Part shown: one piece after another, positions 46,326-56,648 of the stretch | How positions within the stretch are numbered: position 1 is the first letter of the stretch | Layout: each line of letters begins with the position of its first letter | Source: Rhododendron vialii | Lineage: Eukaryota; Streptophyta; Magnoliopsida; Ericales; Ericaceae | Reading direction: 5' to 3' | Assembly: GCF_030253575.1 (NCBI RefSeq) | Contig: NC_080568.1 | Coordinates: 5,307,501-5,371,500, forward strand | DNA length: 64,000 bases | The notes under the pieces: model-generated | The model's database searches: none | The model's input: only the letters and a program-made list of their open reading frames with translations | What the model was told of the DNA's origin: nothing | Translations under genes and position numbers: made by a program

Positions 46326-47811
46326 GCTTGCAAATGACTCTGTGAAACAAAGTGTCTCTTAGTCAATGGCAATAAATCTGTATGGACAGACATCTTATAT
46401 GCAGTTGAACTCAATTTCCTTTCATCTCATCATTGTGCCTGAATATCCGTATGGACAGACAACCGCAACTGTTTATCATCCCTCAAGCTCCTAGCATTTG
46501 ATCTTTAGGATCTTGGTCGCTCGAAACGTTAAGAAGTCATGACTGCATTCATTGCAAGTTTTTCAAGTCTAAGATCAGCCCCACATAAGCCCAGTACCTC
46601 AATCGCACAACGCAGAGATATAAATAGATAACCCCAGAATGGATAAAAACCACAGGAAGAAATCAAATCACTATAATTATATATCGTGCCGTTATAGATA
46701 TATCTATCCAAATGATGTAAATTCTCACAACGTTCTAAGTATTACCTACCGAGTTACATGTACACGTACCGCACTCAGTGATCTTGATTGCCAACGGCCT
46801 TGAGTCCACAGGCCCTCCAATAGACCTAATAAAAATAGCTCCCAGAAATACCTATTGCTTCAATTTCCTTGCTACAGCCGCCGCACCCTTTTTTGTAGTA
46901 GTAGCACAAGGCATGTGGCTTTCTCCCTTTTGCCGTACTTCTTTTTTTCTTTATGTATAATCCTGTGCTCCAAACCTAGGAAGTAAATAATAAGTCCATA
47001 AATAGACCTCTTATTCACGTTGCTTTTCTTTACAAAACAGAACGTGACGATTGATAACCGGATTGATCCGTCTTCGCCAAAATTCGTTTCGTTGAAGCCG
47101 ACCTTTTTTATCTCGAACGCTCACTCTTAATTACAAATAATAATAATTCCTTCCACTCTAATCTTATACAGACTTATTAACTTATAAAAAATAAAAAATT
47201 ACAACTCGATATAAAATATATGTTTTGTCATACGGAATTGTCAATACAAGTGACTACGGAATTTGGTCCTTACAACAACTACACACACTTGTACAAAGTA
47301 CAAACACTTCACGCGCACCCTCAGGGTTCTACACAGTCCTATAAACATTTCAGCAATGGACGGCTTGGGTTTTATTTTGAGCAATGGATTGATCTGGATT
47401 GTCCATCGCTCGAATTAAAATCCAACCAGCCCGTCAGCCTTAAAATGAACTGCCAGATTAGCTGCACTACAGCTCCTGTAGTGCGAGATATCCAAATTCG
47501 GGTGGGGATACCCACGTGAATGTGAATGTATGTACGTGATTGTAGACTAGTAGTACTTTTGCATGCCAAATATGCCTGCCGACATTATTTAGCTGTCGCC
47601 TTCCCTGTCTCTATATCCCAAGCTTAATTAGTTCGTGCTGTAATCAAGGAGTAACAATTTTTCTATTCGACAGTATCAGCATCAACTTTTCATTGATGTC
47701 TTTCTCATATTATAGGGCTACCAAACAAATCGACAACATATTGAATAAGACCAGATCGCGCGGCGAAATAACTAAATTCACTGTTCATCCATGAAAAGCT
47801 CTCCCTTCTCC
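46326..47811. other. Downstream of PCD, no gene recognised
   Basis: About 46326-46500 is probably the PCD 3' untranslated region. A palindrome CACTACAG-GAGCTGTAGTG lies near 47466-47484. Overlapping ORFs on both strands near 47220-47570 resemble no family. Confidence 0.5.
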
Positions 47812-48562
47812 GGCCAAGGATGGAGCCAAGGGGTCTAATAGGAGCGGCCACCATGGCAAAAATTTTAGAAAATACAATTATTATATGTAAAAAAAATATT
47901 TATCCCCAACTTATATATATTCGCCACTGCTAGTTTTTTTCCTATTTTTTACTATATACTAGTCCTAAATTCTCTATTTTTTTCTCAAGAAAGAAGACCC
48001 AAAATAGTATTCCAAAACTAAATTTAATGGGCCAAAGTGAAATAATATATAGGCTGATGTCTAATTAAGGAAAAAAAATCCACACTTCAACCTAAAACAA
48101 ATTAACCTAAAAAATTAAACAAGTTAACCAAAATCAAAACAGTCGACTGTGCACGACTCAGCAGTAGTGGATTTCTCATTTAGTGGACTTCCAAATTTCC
48201 AATGCCGGCACTATGCAATAGTGGACTTCTGAAAAATTAAAAAATTATTTATTGTTTGGCGCTTTGTGTGAATTTCTCAAACTCCATTGAAAAAAGGTTA
48301 GTCTTCTTCAATTTTTCAATATTCAATTCAACTTAGAGAGAAGATAAAAAAAAAATTTGAAGTTAGAAAAATTATTGAATGTTTTAAATCCCTTATTGAG
48401 TTTGTGTGGAGAAATAGATCCTATTTGCACTATATGAAAAAAAAAATCCCTTATTGAGTTTTTCCTAGAGTCGATGACTATTCATATTGCAATGCATCTA
48501 TTTATTTTTTTAGTATACATTTCGACACTGGTAGAAAAAAATCTTGACTCTGTCCCTGCTTC
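47812..48562. mobile_element. Degraded hAT-like element
   Basis: The left end CAAGGATGGAGCCAAGG pairs imperfectly with the right end TCTTGACTCTGTCCCTG. Flanking CTTCTCCG and CTTCTCTA agree at 6 of 8 positions. CGCCACTGC motifs near 47925 suggest an internal or nested end. CGGCGAAATAACTAAAT also recurs at 47761 and 48591, just outside both ends. Confidence 0.4.
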
Positions 48563-48599
48563 TCTCTACATCACAGCTAGAGTCTTCAGCCGGCGAAAT

Positions 48600-49280
48600 A
48601 ACTAAATGGGCATCCTTGATCGGCAATGTTGTTAGGGTCTTTTAAGAAATTAGTTGCCATTTTTTTGGCTATTGGGTTATTTGGAATCTGAAAGAGATTT
48701 ACTAAAAAACAAAAAAATGAACCAATTTTGACTTTTGGCATTGTTATTTTTGATATTTTGTATGTCTTTTGTGCTTCTCACGAAATTTGTTCAGAATAGT
48801 CTCAATATTTGTGTACTACGGAGTACTTTTTAGATAGAACACTTAGATATAATGCAAAAACTAAAAAATAAAATCGAATTAAAGTTTATAAAAAAAATTT
48901 AATAGGCTCATTTTTCTATAAAAAAAAATTTTGTTTTGTTTGTTTTGTTAGTTTTTTCAAAATTTTTGCTAAATTCAAGTGATTTTTTTGGATTAATCAT
49001 CCGTCTCGATGAAAGGAGTTTAAAAAGTACAAAATTATAACTGAAAGCCAAAAAAATTTAACTAAAGACGAAAAATGTATCAAACAGCTATTTTATTTGT
49101 CTGAATTGTCATCTTATTTCGATTTTTTCAACATCAGACCATATTTTTATACTTTTCCGATTCGTCTCGTTAAGAAAGACGATTTATCCTAAAAATTACG
49201 ATGAAAAGCTAAACAAAAAGTCACGAAATGTAAAAAATACTGAAATAAGTTTCGGACTTACGCAGCCCAAGAATGATGAA
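48600..49280. other. AT-rich inverted-repeat DNA, no gene
   Basis: Contains scattered inverted motifs (for example TTTTTCTATAAAAAAAA, GATTCGTCTCG / CGTCTCGATGA) typical of decayed MITEs, but ends cannot be set. Confidence 0.4.
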
Positions 49281-49359
49281 GCAGTCAAAGGAACTCAAAA
49301 AGCCCATGACTATGTTCGTTTTGAAATTTTGGATTTCGGGTAATGAATGGAGAGAAAGA

Positions 49360-49555
49360 CTATTGTTTGGGGGGACACTTCACCACGTCACCCTAGGCAT
49401 GTTTCGGCGACATGTGCATAAATGAGTCACCATTAACTTTTAGTGTCACAGATATGGTGACATACGGCTGAGATGTCACCAAAAACAATAGGCAACAATT
49501 TTACTGCTTTTGGTGACATTTTTTCATGTTGCCAAATCTGCTTTTTCTTGTAGTG
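49360..49555. mobile_element. Right terminus of a CACTA-like element
   Basis: The sequence ends CTTTTTCTTGTAGTG; its complement CACTACAAGAAAAAG is the usual CACTA end. GGTGACAT and ATGTCACC motifs repeat in the adjacent 180 bp as subterminal repeats would. No matching left end was found, so the element is truncated or decayed. Confidence 0.5.
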
Positions 49556-50246
49556 AGTTTGACTGTTTCAGGCATACCTTACGGGATGAAACTAGCCTTC
49601 AGCCGAGCCTAGCGACCGTGACTGAACCGTCATATTCGGCCTACTACACTACCGGTCTCAAATATACGGAGTACAAAATAATATGACAGTGAACAACAAG
49701 GATTGAACTAAGGAAGGGCTAGTACGGGCAGTTGCCCCTGCAAAGAAAAAAATAACTCTACTATTATATAGAAAAAAAATTCCTATGAAAATATATAGGA
49801 AATTCTTAGCTAGCATACATAGTCGCTCTAGTGAACAAGAACATAGGATAGGAGTAGAGGTGGCAAATGGGTGGATTTGGGTGAGTTTGTGCGGGTTGAA
49901 ATGAGTTTGTGGGTTGAATGTGGGCGGGTCGATTACAGATCAATAGTAGATTTGTTGAAATGGATCAGGTCAAATACGGGCCAAATGATACCCAAATCCA
50001 CCTGACCTGACCCGTTTTACTTTCTTTTCTCTCCTTTTCAAATGGACTTTTCCAAAAGGGTTTTTTTTTTTTTTACCCCCCCGGATATTTTAAGCTGTTT
50101 TCGGCACATATCCGAGAATGTAAAAGCAGAGCATTAATAATCTCCTGAAAACAAAATACTGTAATCGACGAGGAAATCCAAGCTTCAAAGCTTAGGAATA
50201 AGATCATAAGGGTTTGGGCTGCGAGGCGGAGCTCAGAATCAGAGCG

Positions 50247-50543
50247 ATGGACAACGAATTTGATGTCTTTGAGGAGGCGTGGGTCCACCTACCCGTCGTC
50301 GACGATGTCGCGCAGTGGGAGCCGAGGCTGAATTACACAATCGAGGAGCATTTACATTCATGGGGATGGGGCTGGGGAAGGCCGTGGTGGAGACTCTGGA
50401 GAGGGTGGTGGGTGAGCTGTTGGGGAAAGGGATCAGAGAGGGAGAGAGAGAGATCAGTGATTGAGTTGAGTTCAGTTATGCGGGAACAGGTTAAAAGAAC
50501 GGAAAGAACGGGCCAGTGGGTGAAAAGCCCTGGCAGACGAATT
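50247..50543 (+). other. GC-rich segment fused to the truncated NLR
   Basis: Unlike its AT-rich surroundings this stretch is GC-rich. An ATG at 50247 opens MDNEFDVFEEAWVHLPVVDD and reads on, antisense, into the NLR fragment for about 150 codons; the other strand is also open nearby. I recognise no family. It may be a piece of another gene's 5' exon joined to the NLR fragment. Confidence 0.25.
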
Positions 50544-50906
50544 CTTATTAGCCATCTTGAAACGAAACGACAATGGATCAGAGAGGGTGAGCAAATCACT
50601 CACCTTGTTCCTCTTCCGGTTATGTGCCTCTATCTTTCTTCGAAGACCTTCATAGGCCAATTCATCCAGCACTTTCTCAGCTTCGCATATTGCATCCTTG
50701 AGTTGTTTTAGCCACGTCATCATAGTATGTGATGTTATTTTCCGGTTCTCAGCGTCAAGTAACAAAGCCTGAATGATTTCTAGCCTTTTGCAGAGTTTTC
50801 TGAGGTCTTTCTTGAAACCCCATGCCAGGTTAATCTGATTGGTTGCTAGGGAGAGCAACCCTTTCAGGATTCCATTGGCTGTAAGGAGGAGCAAAGCCTC
50901 GGCCAT
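50472..50906 (-). pseudogene. Truncated NLR: N-terminal coiled-coil only
   Basis: Starts MAEALLLLTANGILKGLLSL and matches residues 1-125 of the NLR at 56466-61315 almost residue for residue, including the EDVID-type stretch KVLDELAYEGL. It lacks the 4-residue NQIN duplication present there. Similarity stops sharply after KMANK (50544), and 23 unrelated residues follow before a stop. P-loop, NB-ARC and LRR are absent. About 120 bp upstream of the ATG is also shared with the full gene, so this is a duplicated then truncated locus. It could make a 144-residue CC-only protein, or be dead. Confidence 0.8.
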
Positions 50907-51039
50907 GTGTTTCTTATGAATTGGGACTTAATGAAAAAATGCTTGGTGAACAATTAGCAAGATAAGAATACAAGAGTAAAGAGAAGGGGTGTTGTGATTA
51001 CCACAGATGGAAGAGAACTACTCCTATCATCATATATAA

Positions 51040-51215
51040 TGTCTTGGTCATTGCCGGCTACTATTTTAGCTTTATTTTTTGTTAATAAGAGAGAGAGTTG
51101 ACCATAGCTTTTAGAAGTTGAATCTGGGGAAGAACACAACCCACAATGGGTTCAGATCCTCGATCCGTCAATTGGTGGTTGCCGGCTATTTTAGCTTTAT
51201 TTTTTGTTAATCAGC
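51040..51215. repeat. Copy of the 2680-2840 repeat, itself partly duplicated
   Basis: TTGGTCATTGCCGGCTA and TTAGCTTTATTTTTTGTTAAT occur twice here (about 51044-51085 and 51177-51212), with GACCATAGCTTTTAGAAGTT and GAAGAACACAACCCAC between. The same order is seen at 2680-2840. Confidence 0.75.
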
Positions 51216-54200
51216 AAATTTTTTTCCTTTTTTTTTTTATTTGTCATTTGCTTCTCTAATATAAAATCTTTTTCTTGTTGTTTGTGCGTCAGTGGATCGG
51301 CATGTATGGTTCTTCAAAAGGTTCTGTGCATGTATTTGAGGTTTGTCACATGTGGCCATTTTTTTGGTCCTATTATCGTGCAGCCTTTTTTTTGGTCTGT
51401 CATCGTGGAATGTGAATTGTGAATTTTTTAAAATGTGAGGTAGAATATGCCCCGCTCTCATGTAGAAACTTTATGTCCATCCCAAAGCCAATAGCCGGCA
51501 ATGACCGAGACAAATTAAAGATTGTGATCCCACAACGGGAACCAACTCCGGAACCCGTCCTTATGGATTGCACAGAACCTTTTTCCAAATCTATCTGTTC
51601 ATTTCCAATTCTTAGGTGCCATGCGAAATTTCAAAGGCTTGGATAATTTTTATGATGCAAAATCTATCTTCTCCTTGTTGGGTAATAAGTTCAGAAACAG
51701 GACCGGCCTATAAACTCCTCTTGTGATTATAGTGCTGCTTTGGTGAACCACATGGCCCAACTAATGCACGGAAAGGTCCGGGCGGAAAAAGTAGCCACGC
51801 ACTTTTGTGCGAGAGAGGAGCAATGCCTGAGAGCTAGCAGTGAATAATCTCTCACCAAGCCTGACACTTGGTTAACCACCGGGTATTTCGACAAAGTGAA
51901 CAATAACATAGGATTAGGAATTAGTTTCATTTGTTGAAAGTGTAGAACCTTCCCAATTAATATCAATGTCAAAAATACATTTCCGATTTCCCAAATCCAG
52001 ACGTGTAGGGTACACTTATGGTGGTACCGGGACTTAGTTGCGAAACAGGAAAATGCAATTATGATGGTACCAAGACGCACACCAGAAAAAAAAAGTCATA
52101 ACAAGAAGAAGATTGATAAGTTTACGCGGCTGCAGTGATGTACTCAATTGCCTGTTCGCATATATGCCAGTAATTGTTGCCTCAAGTCCATAAACCTGCA
52201 ACAGAATGTAGAAATGCGATAACTCGATATATTCTTTATTCCTCATACAAGAAGTTGACAACATTTTTTACATCAGATGTTTACATCGCAGAAAGCTGAA
52301 GCAGGAAACTAACTGGGAAACATGTTGCAAAAGTAAAATGGGAAACGCTAGGTGATACAAGGTCAAATAGGATATCCATCCCAACAAATCGCTCATGACA
52401 TTGAAAACGACAGTGTATGCTATAGCGTTTTCATATTCAATTAGATATTAATGGTATATCCTTTTTCAAAAAAGCTTGTTACAAATGTTATTTAATCTAG
52501 GAAAAACTAGCTTGCAAAAAACATGAGAAGCGAATCTCTCGAGAGTTGGAACATATTTCAAGAATTTTGACAAGTTGCTTTAGGATTTGTAATAGTTTTG
52601 GAAACGTCTCAAAAATGGTATAAAAAGCACTGGGAAATGTCATGAATTAAGACATAGCTTGCTCTACTTTTCTTTGAACAGCAAATAAAAGGAATTATAA
52701 ATCTTTGAAACAATGATCACAAAAATTAAACGGATCAAGAGCACAATGGCATCAGAAGAAGAAAGTATCCCAAACGAAGTTGTCACCCTAACTCCTCAAC
52801 AACCATATGCCACCCTTGACCCCAACAAAAATGGTACACGATTGCCAAAAACCAACCAAAAAGAGAACTAAAACAAATACCAAATAGGCCTGCCAGAAAC
52901 GAAGCACCAGTACCTCCAATTTCCAATGTAGAACAGAAAATACCATTATACCATACCAGCTATGGATCATTTGCAGAAACCAGAAAACACCAGCAGCAAA
53001 AGCAGCAATAGAAAACAGGAAAAACTAGCAGCAGCAGCAACGCCAGAAAAACCAGGGAAAAAAAAAAAAAACAGCACCATGCTACATCAACACCAACAGT
53101 TGCAGTAGCGTTAACAACAACTTTAGCAACAACACAAGCAGTAAAAATATCAACAGCATCACCCCAAAACCATCTTTTCGCAACCGAAAAACCAGCAGTA
53201 CAAGCTCATACACCATCTGAACTCCTTAGCTGCAACTTTCAGGACCCTCTGATATAATTCCCCCTTCTAAACAACCTCTCAACACCAAGAATTCAAAATA
53301 CGCAGTGCAAGTAACAACTATGAACAAGCAACACCAACTCCATAGCATAGCGTCTCTACAAGAACATTGAGTTTATGACTGAGTACCATAGGAATATGCG
53401 CAACCACAAAGGTATAGCTACATGCGGATATAAGTTCACAAAATGAGGTATGAAAAATTCAAAACATAGCATTTCCTAAAACACTGGTAAACCATCTCAT
53501 TGCTACTAATAGTTAATTGTGTATGGTGCCCCACCTTTATGCGCAACAGGTAAAAGTGTCTTTGGAGATATTATGAGCTAACGGCAACCGAGCTACAAAG
53601 ACTTGAGAAGGGCTAATTGATAAATTATTGATTGGTTTGCTGAAAAGGGGAAATCGATGACGTACTAACATTATAGCGTCTATCTCAAGATTGTAGGACT
53701 GGCTCAACTTGTTTGCATTATCTCTAGCATCATTTCTGTGGGATCAGACACTGATGTCCTAGATCAAAAGCCTCACCTTGACTTACCTCTACGAATATTG
53801 ATTTCAATCACGAAGCGCTCAGATTCCAAGCTTATCAATTTACGGACAATTTGCAGTCAACCAGCACGCAAACATTCTCAAACAATTTGAGTAGAGACAA
53901 AGTATTCATGGCTAAAGCAAATGAATGTTGAGAAAACCGTTGACAAAATGTCTCTGTGTAAATAAGACCTTTGAGAACCCAAGTCTTACCGTGAATTTGG
54001 ACAGACTTAGCACATTGCACTATCTCAGAGACTTGGGAAACAAAAACACCTAAAAACGGTTCAAAAAGAGAAAAGATAAAGAAGTCTCATTGGTTTTTTT
54101 TTTTTTTTATCGGCCACATAGCTAATTGGTTTTCTAGTCCTGGAAATTATAAGCAAAGAAGTACTAATGAACTTTAATTTGATTCTTAGGATGCGACTTA

Positions 54201-54216
54201 GGCAGGACCTTGATCA
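51216..54216. other. 3-kb stretch without a supported gene
   Basis: The stretch 52970-53190 is rich in CAGCA and ACAGCA. On the minus strand two donor-like junctions (CACG-GTAAGA near 53989 and AGAG-GTAAGT near 53786) and an acceptor-like TTGCAG near 52201 hint at a decayed or non-coding spliced transcript. No reading frame with a recognisable domain was found. Confidence 0.45.
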
Positions 54217-54225
54217 TTTTCAGTT

Positions 54226-55116
54226 GGGAAAAATTCAAAATACCTCCCAACCTTTACACCAAAATTCAATTAAATTCCCAACTTTTCAAAAACTTCAATT
54301 TTACTCTCAACGTTATCTTCCGTTAATCAAATTGCCCATTTCCGTCCGAATGACTAACGGATTCCGTTAAAGGCTCCGTTAAATATCGTCCCGATCGAAT
54401 TTTAATGATCCGAACCGCTCAATGTGTTCAAAACGTAATTTTAAGAGTACCCGTAAAGAAATCAGCAAAAAAAATGACGGGGAAGGGCTTCATCTGAACA
54501 GTTTTTTGTTGATTCAATAAAAAACTGTTCAAATGAAGCCCTTTCCAGTCTTTTTTTTTGTTGATTTTTTGCGGGTACCCTTAAAATCACGTTCTAATCA
54601 CATTAAGCTGCTCGGATCATCGAAAAAGAGGAGGTGCAGTCCAAAGCAAAATCCGGACGTTCGGACTTGAACAAAATCCTGATCGATCCGCACCTCCCCT
54701 TTTCCAATCGAATTTCGATGATCTGACCAACTTAATGTGTTTAAAACGTGATTTTAAGGTTACCCGCGAGAAATCTGCAAAAAAAATAAACGGGAAGGGC
54801 TTCATCTGAACAGTTTTTTATTCAATAATCAATAAAAAACTGTTCAGATGAAGCCTTTCCCGTACATTTTTTTTTTGCTAATTTCTCGCCAATAATCTTA
54901 AAATTATGTTTTGAACACATTGAATTGCTTGAATCATCAAAATTCGATCAGGACGGTATTTAACGGAGCTTTTAACGAAATCCGTTAGTCATTCGGACGG
55001 AATGAGACGTTTTGATTAACAGAAGATAATGTTGTGAGTAAAATTGAAGTTTTTGAAAGGTTGAGAGTCTAATTGAATTTTGGTGTAAAGGTTAGGGGGT
55101 ATTTTGAAATTTTTCC
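54226..55116. mobile_element. Palindromic MULE with two internal hairpins
   Basis: TIRs of about 160 bp start GGGAAAAATTCAAAATACC and end GGTATTTTGAAATTTTTCC. Flanks TTTTCAGTT (54217-54225) and TTTTCAGTC (55117-55125) agree at 8 of 9. Between them are two hairpins, about 54395-54615 and 54700-54945, each with GGGAAGGGCTTCATCTGAAC and its complement; both are relatives of the foldback at 24991-25345. The design is that of 37941-38823, with different sequence. Length 891 bp, non-coding. Confidence 0.88.
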
Positions 55117-55339
55117 TTTTCAGTCAGTACATTGAGTGCCCAACGAACAAGGGAACAGGTTACTAAAACCATTTCAAACATAGGATTTAAATACATAAGG
55201 AGCTGAATAGTTAAGAACTAGATTATTCAACAGAGTCTCTCAGAACCACTGCCATTTCATTGTTGCGAAGGTCTCCAAAATCCCAACGACTGAATGTGCA
55301 AGACTAAGAGAACAAAATCATTTATTGACTGATAAGTGC

Positions 55340-56330
55340 CAAAATATTGATACCTGATGATTATTTTAGTGACCTGATGATTATTTTGTTCTTTTGTGTA
55401 TAGGTTGCTCGAGCTCATTGTCCATGATTTTGGATAAAAACATAAGTTAAAAGAAGATTTGGGGTTAAAGTGCAAAGGGCTTGAAAGTTGTATGTTAATT
55501 TATCACCTCAAAAGTCCAAGGGGCGTTTATGTTATTAGTGCATTAAAGCCCTATATGCTTCTACATAAGTCACCGACTTCGGAGGCAGCTTTTGGACGGG
55601 AAAAAGGCCGTGGAATTGGTTCCGGACGGGGAACAGTTGAAGCATGACGGAGGCAGAGAAGTCTTTCGAATATGAAGACTTTGATTCTCTCCTACCCATG
55701 AGCAACTAATCATCTTTCTTAGGATGTAGAGGAAACCCTAACCAAATAACTCCGTATGTTTTTATTTTGATTTTGGATTTCGATTACTGAAACAATGGCT
55801 ATATAACATTGAGACTTGTTTTTTATTATTTGAACTTGTTTTTCCAATCTAGTTATGCAACGATATTCTTTGTGCATGCAAGTGAGGGTTAGGATAATCT
55901 ATGCCTAGGGAAGACGAGTCATTCCTAAATTAATTAGTTATAAAATCGAAGACGATTCATGCCAACAAAAGATAAGTTATGCCCGGTTTTCAATTACATG
56001 CTATTTTTTGGGCGATGTCGTTAGGGCTTGTAGCATCTGGAGAATCATTGTAGCTCGGTAATTGGTTTCCTAAAATTAATATAATTGCTTGTTATGAAGT
56101 TATGGTAGATTTGAAATCCTAAGACCTTTTTTCATATTCGAATTTAACATCTCTCTTGCTTGCTTTCCACCCAAACTCCAATCATACTTTCTTGAGTTGA
56201 ATTTAAGAATTGATTTTAAAAATAAATAACTTAGCCTTTTGATCTCCATGGTACGATATCTTGGCTTAAACCACTATTCTATTTGAATTGAGGTTTTCGC
56301 TCAATTTTAATAATTTATTTTTTGTGTGAA
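55340..56330 (+). mobile_element. Possible solo LTR
   Basis: CCTGATGATTATTTT is present twice at the left (about 55352, 55373). The right part has GATCTCCATGGTACGATATC, then TTGGCTTAAACCACTATTCT and GAGGTTTTCGCTC, a sequence type common near the 3' end of plant gypsy LTRs. ORFs inside match nothing. Ends are not fixed. Confidence 0.35.
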
Positions 56331-56465
56331 AAATGACCTACCATGAACGTTGAAAGAGTACATAGTCTAAGAAACACAAACAAAAGAAAATGCACAAAAG
56401 TGAGAAATTACATGATTAGCAGGCGACTTTCATCCCTTATCCGCATGGAGAGGGAGCACTTCAGC

Positions 56466-56602
56466 TCACAAGTCTCGGTACCATGAATCTGCAAGCCCAA
56501 AAATTACACCAAAGAATTAGCTTACGTAACTTTTGCCACAGATTATTTCACACACACACATGGACAACAGAAACATAGACACCCGTGTAAGTAATATTCC
56601 TG

Positions 56603-56648
<46 letters not shown>

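Noticed and set aside
50214..50711. 165-codon plus-strand frame
   Set aside because: The upstream part starts at a TTG and the downstream part is antisense to the NLR coiled-coil; its second half is therefore a shadow.
52788..54020. Possible spliced minus-strand gene
   Set aside because: Several donor- and acceptor-like junctions exist but no chain of exons gives a frame with recognisable protein content.
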